32,856 bases of DNA, from the IMG/VR virus record IMGVR_UViG_3300050138_000561, positions 1 to 32,856 of that record, one strand, 5' to 3'. Below the pieces are notes generated by a model that was not told where the DNA came from, did not search any database, and saw only the letters and a program-made list of their open reading frames with translations. A program made the position numbers and the translations under genes. Shown here in pieces: positions 6,845-13,790 of this stretch (its first letter is position 1; every line of letters begins with the position of its first letter). The stretch comes from a virus.

Positions 6845-7329
6845 GCGTCGCCCTTAGCAGCCTTCCGCCTCGCCCGAATCCGCGCAATCTCGGCCCGCTT
6901 TTCTTCAGGCGTCATCATCGCGAACTTATGGGTCATTTCCGTCACGGTCTTGGCGATCGGCATACCTTCGATCCGATTGATGAGGTGCGTCGCGGACGAC
7001 AGTTGGTTGCCGCTCACTTTCTTTCCCATCATCACGGCGTAATAGAATTGCAGTATTTCCTCGACCCAGCGCTCGTTCCGCGCCTGCCGTTCCTCGTTGA
7101 CGTGGCCTCGGCCAGGACCGCCTCGTTGAAGCGGGCGATCAGCGTCCTCCGCCGACGCGCCCTTCGCCGGTCCACCCCAGCCTTCGCCGCTCGCTTCGCC
7201 GCTGCCAGCTCCGTTGCCGCGCCGCGTTCCCGAGGTAGCGCCGCCGCGCTTTTTCTTGCCGCCGACTTTGGCCGCGCGCGCGCGCGGGATTTTGGCGCTC
7301 GGCTCGGATTCCTTACTCGATGGTGCCAT
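6841..7329 (-). CDS. Putative terminase small subunit (DUF5681-like)
   Basis: 162 aa. Residues 1-75 are a basic, Gly/Ser/Ala-rich low-complexity region (KVGGKKKRGG and similar). The C-terminal half is helical and includes NQLSSATHLINRIEGMPIAK, the kind of helix seen in DUF5681/small-terminase proteins next to TerL. It should recognise phage DNA and load the large subunit. The identification depends on position immediately before TerL (stop and start overlap) and on this segment. A well-defined DNA-binding domain is not obvious. Confidence 0.6.
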   Translation of the reverse strand: MAPSSKESEPSAKIPRARAAKVGGKKKRGGATSGTRRGNGAGSGEASGEGWGGPAKGASAEDADRPLQRGGPGRGHVNEERQARNERWVEEILQFYYAVMMGKKVSGNQLSSATHLINRIEGMPIAKTVTEMTHKFAMMTPEEKRAEIARIRARRKAAKGDA

Positions 7330-7382
7330 TCAGACGACCAGGCTTCCGCCCTACAGGGGAGCGTTACCTCTAGCGCGCCCAC

Positions 7383-7568
7383 TCACAGGGTGTGATCCGG
7401 GGGCGGCGCGTGCCGATGCGTTTGCGGCTGCGATAGGCGAAAGAGCGCCCAGAATGCCGCGGCCCATAAGACGAGCGTCCACGGTGCGAGCAAGGCGCTT
7501 TCGACGATCAGCGCGCCGACCGGGATCCAGAACGTGAGATTGCGGCGGCCTTGCGGCGTTACGCGCAC
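7383..7568 (-). CDS. Small membrane protein, 61 aa
   Basis: Starts at GTG 7566-7568 with AGGGA 5 nt upstream, overlapping the end of the previous small gene. Residues about 13-45 are hydrophobic (FWIPVGALIVESALLAPW then LVLWAAAFWALF), giving one long or two short membrane helices. The tail is polar, with His and Pro. No family is recognised. Confidence 0.5.
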   Translation of the reverse strand: MRVTPQGRRNLTFWIPVGALIVESALLAPWTLVLWAAAFWALFRLSQPQTHRHAPPPDHTL

Positions 7569-7717
7569 GCCGATCCCTTGCGCTTGGAGCCTTCGTGCGT
7601 GAGCAGCGTTCCGTCCTGACAGAATACGCCGTAGCCATTGCCGACGAGAATCTTCAGCGTGCGACCGAGCATCGTATAGGTGCGGCCGCAGTTCGGGCAG
7701 GCGAGCAAGTGCATCAT
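7559..7717 (-). CDS. Small zinc-ribbon-like protein, 52 aa
   Basis: Begins at ATG ATG (7717 or 7714), overlapping the stop of the upstream gene. The start MMHLLACPNCGRTYTML gives one CPxCG knuckle. Two more Cys follow (GVFCQDG and the C-terminal SACA), so a single zinc site is possible. It is a member of the late operon upstream of the terminase. Function is unknown. Confidence 0.5.
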   Translation of the reverse strand: MMHLLACPNCGRTYTMLGRTLKILVGNGYGVFCQDGTLLTHEGSKRKGSACA

Positions 7718-8211
7718 GCGTCCAGCGCTCCTCTGCATTCCGGGTAGCGGGTACATCCCCAAAACGGACCATTCTTGCCTTCGCGCTTTTGCATCGGGCA
7801 ACCGCACAACGGACAGAAGGGAGCGGAGCGATCGAGGTATCGACCGCCGCCGCTCGCATCCGCCTGCAAGTCCCGGCGCGAACCACGACGTACCGGCGCG
7901 GAACCAGGCATGGAAAACTCCCGTTCGTCAGGGGAGGACTTTTGCCCCTCGCGGTCACAAGAACCGCTCACGACGTACTGATCGAACCCTGGGAGCGCGC
8001 GTTCGCAGTCAAAGTGTCCGCGCTGCAATGAGACCGCTCCCGAGGCGCTAGATGTGGGCACGCCTTCGAGCCTCTGCCAATTCCGATCCCACGCCACTTT
8101 CCTCGGTCTAGAGGGGGTGGGGGAGGAGGACGGTCGCGTGCGGGGGCTACTACGGCCACCGGACGCAGTACGACCCTTCTTCGCCGTCCTGGGATTGTTT
8201 CCGCCTCTCAT
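7714..8211 (-). CDS. Protein with C-terminal topoisomerase-type zinc finger, 165 aa
   Basis: Residues 128-160 carry C-x2-C-x16-C-x5-C (FCPLCGCPM ... FWGCTRYPEC), the zf-C4_Topoisom pattern that binds single-stranded DNA in type I topoisomerases. There is no topoisomerase catalytic domain: residues 1-125 are low-complexity and basic at first. I use the ATG at 8209-8211. Longer in-frame starts would overlap the divergent early gene. It is the first gene of the minus-strand operon, so its promoter should lie in 8212-8303. Confidence 0.5.
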   Translation of the reverse strand: MRGGNNPRTAKKGRTASGGRSSPRTRPSSSPTPSRPRKVAWDRNWQRLEGVPTSSASGAVSLQRGHFDCERALPGFDQYVVSGSCDREGQKSSPDEREFSMPGSAPVRRGSRRDLQADASGGGRYLDRSAPFCPLCGCPMQKREGKNGPFWGCTRYPECRGALDA

Positions 8212-8212
8212 C

Positions 8213-8241
8213 TTGGAGAGTCTTTTCGTGCCCGGTAAACT
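8213..8241 (+). promoter_or_regulatory. Weak candidate promoter for the early (plus-strand) operon
   Basis: TTGGAG (8213-8218) and TAAACT (8236-8241) are separated by exactly 17 bp, in the 92-bp divergent gap between the late (minus) and early (plus) operons. The match to consensus is only 3/6 and 4/6, so this is a placeholder. Some promoter is needed in this gap for both directions. Confidence 0.25.
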
Positions 8242-8303
8242 TTGCTCCTCGTCGTTTCTCGTCGGGGGAGGAATCTCCACAACCGGGGCGAAAAGCCGCC
8301 TAC

Positions 8304-9080
8304 ATGACAGAACCAAACGACGTCCTCGTGCCACGCGCGAGCCCATTTCGATGGGACCCGGCTAAGGCTATCGAGGACCTACGCTCAAACGTCACGGCGG
8401 CGGCCGACGTGCTTCCTCCGACGTCCGTGGCCGGACGCGCGTCGGGGATACAGCTTCGCGCCGCCGCCGAAGCCGTCATCGCTCTCGTTCCCGGCATCGA
8501 TCCCCAGCCCAAAGCCGAGCCACTCGCGCTTCGACTCAGCATACAGAACTCGGTCCTTGCGAACGTCGCAGCGCTCGACGATTCCACGATCGCCAGTCTC
8601 TACGCGGAAAACCGCGCCGACAGTTCGGACATTCGCGATCGCCATGCGCAGGAGCTGGCGCCGTTCGCGCATTTGGAGAACGCGCTCACCATTGAGATCG
8701 AACGTCGCCTCAAGGAACGGCGCACCGATCCGGACTCGAAGGTCGCGATTCCGCACCCCCAACTCATCATCGAACTCGAACCGCAGTTCGGTTCGTACAT
8801 CTTCAACGTGGACGGATTACGTCGCGCGGCCGCGATGCTCGCACCCGAGGAAGCGAGGAAGCTCGTTCGGTACACGCCGGCGCACACGGATCCGGTCCCC
8901 GAGAAGTGGGAGCCGGGACCAACGGCGAGCATCAAGGCGATTCGCGATAAGTACCCGGGCTCCGATATTGCGAAGATCCTGGGCGAGTCGATGGACCGGC
9001 CGAGGGTCGGCGATCGCTTAACGATCAAGCCGCGCGAGGTCGCGCCGAAGAACGTGACTCCGACCGAGGAACTGGAATGA
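8304..9080 (+). CDS. Hypothetical protein, 258 aa, first early gene
   Basis: A soluble protein of mixed helix and strand. No catalytic motif or known family is evident. Notable stretches are a long charged helix (about 115-143, ending IEIERRLKERR) and a C-terminal region with WEPGPTASIKAIRDKYPGSD followed by LGESMDRPRVGDRL. The ATG at 8304 has no strong Shine-Dalgarno site. It heads the early operon and overlaps the next gene by ATGA. Confidence 0.6.
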   Translation: MTEPNDVLVPRASPFRWDPAKAIEDLRSNVTAAADVLPPTSVAGRASGIQLRAAAEAVIALVPGIDPQPKAEPLALRLSIQNSVLANVAALDDSTIASLYAENRADSSDIRDRHAQELAPFAHLENALTIEIERRLKERRTDPDSKVAIPHPQLIIELEPQFGSYIFNVDGLRRAAAMLAPEEARKLVRYTPAHTDPVPEKWEPGPTASIKAIRDKYPGSDIAKILGESMDRPRVGDRLTIKPREVAPKNVTPTEELE

Positions 9081-9304
9081 ACGGCCTCGTGGTCCTGCCA
9101 GCCATCATTGCCGTCGTGGTCGTGCCCATGCTTGTGTGGTATCGGGTGCAGGGCTGGCTAGAAAAGAGGGGGCGTGCGCGGGGCGCGACCGTGACCGATG
9201 CGCAGCGGTTCCGCCGGCAGCACGCCTACCTGCTCGAAGGGCTCGACCGGTTCGATGCCGACCTTCCGCAACCGCCGCGCGAGTACTTCGAGCGGCACCG
9301 ATGA
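9077..9304 (+). CDS. Small single-pass membrane protein, 75 aa
   Basis: Residues 3-21 (GLVVLPAIIAVVVVPMLVW) form one N-terminal transmembrane helix. A basic turn (EKRGRARG) and a soluble charged tail follow, suggesting an N-out/C-in or membrane-anchored cytoplasmic protein. ATGA overlaps on both sides tie it into the operon. Function is unknown. Confidence 0.55.
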   Translation: MNGLVVLPAIIAVVVVPMLVWYRVQGWLEKRGRARGATVTDAQRFRRQHAYLLEGLDRFDADLPQPPREYFERHR

Positions 9305-9597
9305 TCCGCGATTCCGTCAAGTCTACGAACATCGCCGCGATCGGGTACGACGCTGCGAACGGCGTTCTCGAAGTCGAATTCCATCCCAACCGCGAGGGCG
9401 TCGTGAGCGTTTGGCGATACTCGCCCGTCGACGCGGCAGACTACGCCTCCCTCATCGGCGCACCGTCGATCGGTGCGCGCTTCAACGCGATCCGGCGCAC
9501 CGCCGGCCTACGGGCCGAGCTGGTCGAACGATACGCTCGCGAAGCCAAGACCGAGATTCCCGTCGCCGACGATGCCGCGGCGAACGGGCAACCCTAA
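9301..9597 (+). CDS. KTSC domain protein, 98 aa
   Basis: Residues 1-66 follow the KTSC pattern: VKSTNIAAIGYDAANGVLEVEF, then VWRYSPVDAADYASLIGAPS, then IGARFNAIRR. KTSC domains are short single-domain modules, some associated with lysyl-tRNA synthetase-like or phage proteins. Their role is not settled. The ATG at 9301 overlaps the preceding stop. Confidence 0.75.
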   Translation: MIRDSVKSTNIAAIGYDAANGVLEVEFHPNREGVVSVWRYSPVDAADYASLIGAPSIGARFNAIRRTAGLRAELVERYAREAKTEIPVADDAAANGQP

Positions 9598-9639
9598 CTC
9601 GGCATCGCACAACGCAAGTCTGAAAGGAACCGAAAACAC

Positions 9640-10026
9640 ATGGGCAGTCTGAACGATGCTCTCCCTCGCGAAAACGCCACCGCAAGCGCAGAACACGCCG
9701 TCAAGTCCGATCGAGGACTCTACAAGGCATTCTTTCTCGGCATCACCGCACCGTACCAATGGGTCCCGGCAGCGCTCGACGCATGGTATTCGAGCCTACC
9801 GACTCCGATCAAGGTTCCGTGCTTCGTGGTGATCCAGGACAACCGCTCAGGCACGGCGCTGAAGATCACGGACGTTCTGCCTCGCGCAAAGGGCGCAGCA
9901 ACCCCCGCCGCGGGGGCGGCTCCAGCGGAACGCGTGCCGTTCACTGAAGACGAGCCGTCGCCGGCCGAACGAGCACGCGCTGCCGTCGACGAGCTGTTCC
10001 CCGACGACTCGGAGCTGCCTTTTTAG
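9640..10026 (+). CDS. Putative DNA-metabolism protein with SSB-like acidic C-terminal tip, 128 aa
   Basis: A strong ribosome site (AAGGAA, 7-9 nt before ATG) suggests high expression. The body (residues 25-85) is compact with several beta-like stretches. A Pro/Ala-rich linker (about 85-108) is followed by an acidic tail ending DELFPDDSELPF. Bacterial SSB proteins end in an acidic tip with a terminal Pro-Phe (DDDIPF) that recruits repair enzymes. The architecture of small folded body, flexible linker and acidic LPF tip is the same here. I do not recognise a canonical OB fold, so this may be an SSB, a divergent ssDNA-binding protein or a mimic of the SSB tail. Confidence 0.5.
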   Translation: MGSLNDALPRENATASAEHAVKSDRGLYKAFFLGITAPYQWVPAALDAWYSSLPTPIKVPCFVVIQDNRSGTALKITDVLPRAKGAATPAAGAAPAERVPFTEDEPSPAERARAAVDELFPDDSELPF

Positions 10027-10272
10027 ATGGCTGACGAAACAGGGGGCGGCGCGCAGGCGCCGCTCCCTCTGACAGCAGCTGCGTGGCGGGAACTCGCTCG
10101 CGTTTACGAGCAACGCATTGACGGCGTGTGGCAATGTCCGCAACGCGATGAGTACGCCGCTGTTCGGCGCGCGCTTCTGGTCGCCGCCATCATAATCACT
10201 GTGTACGATTCTGGCAAAGGGACCGACCACGACCGCGAGGTTTTTAGGAAACTTGCTGAAGTGTTAAAGTGA
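10027..10272 (+). CDS. Hypothetical protein, 81 aa
   Basis: The ATG follows the previous TAG directly (TAGATG). Small and mainly helical (AAWRELARVYEQRIDG, YAAVRRALLVAAIIITVYDS), with one moderately hydrophobic helix. No family is recognised. It is part of the coupled run between the SSB-tail protein and the GIY-YIG gene. Confidence 0.5.
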   Translation: MADETGGGAQAPLPLTAAAWRELARVYEQRIDGVWQCPQRDEYAAVRRALLVAAIIITVYDSGKGTDHDREVFRKLAEVLK

Positions 10273-10475
10273 AATACTGCATGCGCCACCGCGACTACAA
10301 AGCGGTCTGCGAAGTCTGGCATTGGCCGCTACGACCGTTCACCCTGCTCGCTGGAGCGATCGCGCGAGTCGGGTGGGCGATCGAGCACTTCGGCCACGAC
10401 ATCATCCGCGAGGGCGCGATCCTGGCGTGCGCCGACTGCCGCTCCGCGTTTTGGTTCGAGGAACCGAGCCGATGA
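10269..10475 (+). CDS. Hypothetical protein, 68 aa, Cys/His-containing
   Basis: Starts at GTG within a GTGA overlap. It contains Cys4, Cys14 and a C-terminal CADC, together with several His residues, so metal binding is possible. A weakly hydrophobic segment lies at about 24-37. No family is recognised. Confidence 0.45.
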   Translation: MKYCMRHRDYKAVCEVWHWPLRPFTLLAGAIARVGWAIEHFGHDIIREGAILACADCRSAFWFEEPSR

Positions 10476-10687
10476 GTGGCGCTCTCGACCAGGCCGAAAG
10501 AATAGTGCGGGAGGCTTGCCCGTATATCTTCATCGTGCTATGCCGGCTCCATCAAGCATACGGCCCGTACAAAACATACCGCACTGCGCGCAAAGCGGCG
10601 AAGTGCTACGAACGGCACTCAGGCGAAGCCGTTGCGGTCATGCGCCTTCAGATCCCGATCACGCCTTGTAAGAGACACCCAGCGTGA
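10472..10687 (+). CDS. Hypothetical protein, 71 aa
   Basis: I start it at the ATG 10472, which overlaps the preceding TGA. The protein is basic (YKTYRTARKAAKCYERHSG) with an N-terminal helix. No family or motif is recognised. Coupling on both sides supports it. Confidence 0.5.
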   Translation: MSGALDQAERIVREACPYIFIVLCRLHQAYGPYKTYRTARKAAKCYERHSGEAVAVMRLQIPITPCKRHPA

Positions 10688-11208
10688 GCGCCCTCGTGAG
10701 AAATGATCGTAAGCCGTGCTACGGCGAAGAAGGACTTGCCAAGTACGGCATCAGTAACGCTGACGCTTGCGTTCGGGCCGCGATAGACTGTCTCTACGCG
10801 GTTAGCAAGCCAGCCCGTCAAAGGCCATCCATCAAAGAGGTCCGAGAGATACTAACGCGCCTCGGGATGAGCTTTAGAACAAGTGAGATCGGACGGGTGC
10901 TGCGCGAGGAGTTCCCTCGGCTACCAAGGCTAGGGCGCACCGTTGAGAAACCGCAACGTAAGGGCTGGCACATCGGCAGCCTCGTTCACGATCACGCGGG
11001 CGTCTACGCCATTTACGACGAGCAGGGTTTGCAGTACATAGGTTCCAGCGAGCGGCTAGGGGCGAGACTGTCGAGCCATCCGCACCTTCGATCCATGAAG
11101 AACGCATGGCTGAAGATTCGGTACACGCGGGTTCCGGGCGAGCACCTGGCGGCAGAGTTTCGGTTAATACGTCGCTTAAGGCCGCCTCTGAACGTGGCAC
11201 TCCTGTGA
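10684..11208 (+). CDS. GIY-YIG nuclease domain protein, 174 aa
   Basis: The C-terminal 70 residues are a GIY-YIG nuclease: GVY (106-108), YIG (118-120), Arg128 after a glycine, Glu158 as the metal ligand and Asn170 near the end. All catalytic positions are present. Residues 48-80 (SIKEVREILTRLGMSFRTSE onward) look like a small helical DNA-binding domain. The GTG start overlaps the previous stop. It lies directly upstream of the candidate origin and could be a replication/repair nuclease or a free-standing homing enzyme. The sequence does not decide which. Confidence 0.75.
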   Translation: MSALVRNDRKPCYGEEGLAKYGISNADACVRAAIDCLYAVSKPARQRPSIKEVREILTRLGMSFRTSEIGRVLREEFPRLPRLGRTVEKPQRKGWHIGSLVHDHAGVYAIYDEQGLQYIGSSERLGARLSSHPHLRSMKNAWLKIRYTRVPGEHLAAEFRLIRRLRPPLNVALL

Positions 11209-11395
11209 AGCCCTGTGCACAACCTGCGAGTAACCTGTGGACAACCACTGCCGGTTTCACTAGGCGGAAGTGCCGCCGCCGTTCTCCACACTACTCACAA
11301 TTCTATCCACAGGTTAATCACGCGCGCCATATAAAGAGGGCGGCGACTTATCCCCGTTACTCACCGCGTTATTACGATTACGAGTCTTTATATAT
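11209..11395 (+). other. Candidate replication origin: DnaA-box cluster plus AT-rich stretch
   Basis: This 187-bp gap has no gene. Nine-mers fitting TTNTNCACA occur at 11214-11222 (minus), 11236-11244 (minus, TTGTCCACA) and 11282-11290 (plus, TTCTCCACA). CTATCCACA at 11303-11311 is one base off the E. coli consensus TTATCCACA. The second and fourth share TCCACAGGTTA and form a perfect 10-bp inverted repeat (11231-11240 with 11307-11316). AT-rich DNA follows (11369-11398, TTATTACGATTACG and TTTATATATAT), as in a DNA-unwinding element. The next gene encodes a DnaA domain IV-like protein. The origin call is inference. An operator for that protein is the main alternative. Confidence 0.55.
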
Positions 11396-11830
11396 ATGAC
11401 TACGGGCAAAACCGCGGGCCACTTCGGTCTGTGGGCAACCACCTATTTCTCGGGCAAGAAGAAACCCCAGCCTCCGCCATCACGCCCAAAGGACGGCAAG
11501 CCGCCCACCGAGTTCGTCGTCGCTCACCTCGAAGGAATCTTCGGTATGCCGCTGACCGACATCATGCGCCGACGCGGGAACGGACGGCCACCGGATCGGC
11601 ATTCCCTCCAAGTCAAGAGCTACGCGATCTGGCTCGCAACCGAAGTGACCGCCGACTCGCTGACCGAAATCGGACTCGCCTTCGGATACAAGGACCACAC
11701 GACGGCAATGTACTTTCGCGACCGCGTGCGCAAGCAAATTAAGAGCGGCTACGATCGTGATCGGCTTGAGGCGGCCAAACTCACGATCCGCACTTCCTGG
11801 GAGCAATTTGTGAAGAACGGAGCATCATGA
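11396..11830 (+). CDS. DnaA domain IV-like DNA-binding protein, 144 aa, without AAA+ domain
   Basis: Residues about 38-135 match the C-terminal DNA-binding domain of DnaA: a helix ending DIMRRRGNGRPP, then SYAIWLATEVTADSLTEIGL, then the signature AFGYKDHTTAMYFRDRVRK (95-113; DnaA has GRDHTTV). That HTH binds DnaA boxes. The AAA+ ATPase and N-terminal domains are missing: residues 1-37 are a short basic, Pro-rich leader. It may act as an initiator, an origin-marking protein or a competitor of host DnaA. The ATG at 11396 lies at the end of a TATATAT run with no Shine-Dalgarno site, so translation may be leaderless or weak. Its own upstream gap holds DnaA-like boxes. Confidence 0.8.
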   Translation: MTTGKTAGHFGLWATTYFSGKKKPQPPPSRPKDGKPPTEFVVAHLEGIFGMPLTDIMRRRGNGRPPDRHSLQVKSYAIWLATEVTADSLTEIGLAFGYKDHTTAMYFRDRVRKQIKSGYDRDRLEAAKLTIRTSWEQFVKNGAS

Positions 11831-12105
11831 AATTCTTTTCGACGCAAACGCCGAGTGAATCAGCGGCATGGTTTCGCGAAGCTGCGAAACACTTTCGCAA
11901 TGTCCCGCACTATGCGGCTGCGTTTGAATTGGCGGCTGACATTAGGGAATGGGCCGTGAGTCGGCCAACGACGCACGCGGACGCAATGGAATCTTTGACC
12001 AAAATTATACTCGCGTTCGTCGAACGACTCGCGGCGCCGACAGTCACGGACGAGGAGTTCTTCGACTCGTTCGCAGGCATCACGGGTGAGACGGTTTCCG
12101 AATGA
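11827..12105 (+). CDS. Hypothetical protein, 92 aa
   Basis: A small all-helical acidic protein (SESAAWFREAAKHFRNVPHY, FELAADIREWAV). The start overlaps the stop of the DnaA-like gene and the end overlaps the RusA start. No family is recognised. The position suggests a replication or recombination accessory role. Confidence 0.55.
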   Translation: MKFFSTQTPSESAAWFREAAKHFRNVPHYAAAFELAADIREWAVSRPTTHADAMESLTKIILAFVERLAAPTVTDEEFFDSFAGITGETVSE

Positions 12106-12551
12106 GTATTCGTCTCGAAGTGTTCGGCGTCGCGCAACCGCAGGGATCGAAAACCGCGTTCGTGCGAAACGGGCGAGCCGTTCTCGTCGAAGGAAGGCGC
12201 GGAGCCGCGCGCGAGGCGTTCGCCGGTTGGCGCGCGTCAGTTGCGACGGCTGCCCGCGATTGGCAGGCGCAGCAGCACGCCCCGCTCCTTGACGGCCCGC
12301 TCGCGCTAAACATCGCGTTCTATCTGCCGCGGCCCAAGTCGCTGCCGAAGCGCGTTCTCTACCCGGCGACGCGCCCCGACCTCTCGAAGTTGATTCGGTG
12401 CGTGGAGGACGCGCTGACCGGCGTCGTGATCGTTGACGACGCTCGGATCGTATACCTCAGCGCGAGCAAGTATTTCGCGGTAGAAGGCCCGCCCCGCGCC
12501 GTCATCATGATCGATAAAGTCTTTACTTTAGAACCGAAGGAGCACCCGTGA
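12102..12551 (+). CDS. rusA: RusA-type Holliday junction resolvase
   Basis: 149 aa, close to the usual RusA length. It resolves four-way junctions made during phage recombination and replication as a dimer. The N-terminus has the typical strand and GxPxxQGSK-like start (VFGVAQPQGSKTAF). The catalytic region is RPDLSKLIRCVEDALTG (91-107) followed by IVDDARIVYLSASK. Asp93, Lys96, Asp104 and Asp112/113 fit the acidic/Lys site. One Asp of the usual DxD pair is Ser95 here. ATGA overlaps join it to both neighbours. Confidence 0.88.
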   Translation: MSIRLEVFGVAQPQGSKTAFVRNGRAVLVEGRRGAAREAFAGWRASVATAARDWQAQQHAPLLDGPLALNIAFYLPRPKSLPKRVLYPATRPDLSKLIRCVEDALTGVVIVDDARIVYLSASKYFAVEGPPRAVIMIDKVFTLEPKEHP

Positions 12552-12724
12552 CCAAACGCCAGGCAAACGCAATCGCCGCACAGCTGCGACGCGCCGGCTC
12601 TCTACTCGAAATGGCCGAAGGCGAGCCATCTTCTACCGTTCTTCTCGCTGCGGCTGAACTCGCAAGTGAAGCAACGGCGAAGATCGTGTCTGACCTCTAC
12701 GCAAAACCGGAGGAGAAGAAATGA
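12548..12724 (+). CDS. Hypothetical protein, 58 aa
   Basis: Begins with GTG in a GTGA overlap with rusA and ends in an ATGA overlap with the next gene. It is one amphipathic helical protein (AIAAQLRRAGSLLEMAEGE, AELASEATAKIVSDLYAK). No family is recognised. The double coupling makes it credible despite its size. Its end carries the GGAGGAG ribosome site of the next gene. Confidence 0.55.
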   Translation: MTKRQANAIAAQLRRAGSLLEMAEGEPSSTVLLAAAELASEATAKIVSDLYAKPEEKK

Positions 12725-13035
12725 GACGTGGCATGTTCTTACGGCTTGCCGGGCTTGCGCCGTTGGCTCCGCTCGCCGCTCCGATTCAGAAGGTAACGCA
12801 AGCCGTAACTCCGAGAGTTGTATTCGTTGCCCACGGATTCGATGGCGTTACGTTCAAGAGCAGCGCCCCGATGCGTTCGCTTGCACAGACGGGACAAGTA
12901 GCACAACTCGTTGCTCGCGGATATGATCGCATCGAAATGTGGGTCAACGGCGTTTGCCATTGGCAGGATACGCTCATCCCCGGCAAGGTGCCGTTGGGAT
13001 GGCGCGACCTTAGCGTCGCCGGGCACCTTCGTTGA
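12721..13035 (+). CDS. Hypothetical protein with N-terminal signal-like segment, 104 aa
   Basis: A strong Shine-Dalgarno site (GGAGGAG) precedes the ATG. Residues 1-21 (MRRGMFLRLAGLAPLAPLAA) resemble an export signal with basic residues then a hydrophobic core. The remainder is a small beta-rich domain with HWQDTLIPGKVPLGWRDL. No family is recognised. It could be exported, or the hydrophobic start may simply pack internally. Confidence 0.5.
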   Translation: MRRGMFLRLAGLAPLAPLAAPIQKVTQAVTPRVVFVAHGFDGVTFKSSAPMRSLAQTGQVAQLVARGYDRIEMWVNGVCHWQDTLIPGKVPLGWRDLSVAGHLR

Positions 13036-13081
13036 CTTGAATGCGAGCGCTAGAACTTTTCATCCTGGCCTACGAAGCCAG

Positions 13082-13318
13082 CTAGGCGCGCGCGCGCCGA
13101 TCCGCCGCCCACGCGGCGCGCAGCTTCGCAAGCGGCGTCCGCGTCACGCGAGCCAGCACCGGCAACTGCTCCAACTTGGGAAGATTGTCGTTCGCCCCGG
13201 TCCCCCCGGAGCGCCAGCGTTGGGCCGTCCTGACCGTTACCCCGCACCGGCGAGCCAGAAGGGCGCTCGGGTAGGGGAGGAGGATGGCGGCGATCTTGGA
13301 GCCGGGTTTCTGGGCCAT
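13082..13318 (-). CDS. Cro/C1-type HTH regulator, 78 aa
   Basis: The only minus-strand gene in the early region. Residues 17-38 (PSALLARRCGVTVRTAQRWR) form a clear helix-turn-helix, followed by a helical dimer-like region (LEQLPVLARVTRTPLAKLRA). I start it at the ATG 13316-13318, giving MAQKPGSK. No Shine-Dalgarno site is seen, so it may be translated from a leaderless message. It diverges from the gene at 13399, with a short repeat at its start suggesting autoregulation. It is a candidate lysogeny or early repressor, but no integrase is present in the window. Confidence 0.65.
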   Translation of the reverse strand: MAQKPGSKIAAILLPYPSALLARRCGVTVRTAQRWRSGGTGANDNLPKLEQLPVLARVTRTPLAKLRAAWAADRRARA

Positions 13319-13333
13319 ACGACACAATACGAC
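13317..13333. promoter_or_regulatory. Possible operator: ATACGAC direct repeat at 10-bp spacing
   Basis: ATACGAC occurs at 13317-13323 and again at 13327-13333, one helical turn apart and covering the start codon of the divergent HTH regulator. Same-face direct repeats at a repressor start are typical of autoregulatory operators. Seven-base repeats can also be chance. Confidence 0.3.
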
Positions 13334-13398
13334 GAGGGGGAGGTTAAATCTTTGCCGGACCCCTTGCGTTGCGGTATCCGATGCTGTAACGTAAGGGC

Positions 13399-13599
13399 AT
13401 GAAACAAAAGTACGCCGACTGCGATGCGACCCTGGTGCTCGGGACCGACTCTGGAATCGTTCTCCTCTGCCACCGTTTCGCGCACCCCGCGTCCGCGACG
13501 CACTGCTGCTACGACGAACGGATGCCTCCGACCGAAGGCTGGGAGTATCACTTCGCTCCCCAAAACTTTGTCCAACTAGACGAGACGCACGTCGGCTGA
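13399..13599 (+). CDS. Hypothetical Cys/His protein, 66 aa
   Basis: First plus-strand gene after the regulator, with its promoter expected in 13334-13398. AAGGG lies only 1 nt before the ATG, too close for good initiation. Cys8, Cys24, a CC pair at 36-37 and several His residues suggest metal binding. No family is recognised. Its stop shares a base with the next ATG (TGATG). Confidence 0.5.
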   Translation: MKQKYADCDATLVLGTDSGIVLLCHRFAHPASATHCCYDERMPPTEGWEYHFAPQNFVQLDETHVG

Positions 13600-13790
13600 T
13601 GAACGATGCGTCCGTGGGGTGCGACGATCATGACATTTGCCGGGGCGGTCCCTGTCGTCGTTGCAAGGTCTGCGGCCTTATCTGTTCGGTTGTTATCGAA
13701 GAAGCTGAAAGAGCGCGATTCTGCTCGGCGTGCGGTCGGCCTGAATGGGACCATAGCACCTGGAAAGAGGGACATGTCTACCGAACTTAA
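13599..13790 (+). CDS. Small zinc-ribbon-like protein, 63 aa
   Basis: Eight Cys: CRRCKVCGLIC (19-29) and FCSAC (41-45), with Cys8 and Cys14 before them. This is enough for one or two zinc sites. The tail is PEWDHSTWKEGH. Function is unknown. It belongs to a run of Cys-rich miniproteins in this part of the early operon. Confidence 0.55.
   Translation: MNDASVGCDDHDICRGGPCRRCKVCGLICSVVIEEAERARFCSACGRPEWDHSTWKEGHVYRT

Noticed and set aside
13036-13081. Hairpin CTGGC-CTACGAA-GCCAG between the 104-aa gene and the regulator
   Set aside because: Five-base stem and no T-run on either strand, so not convincing as a terminator.
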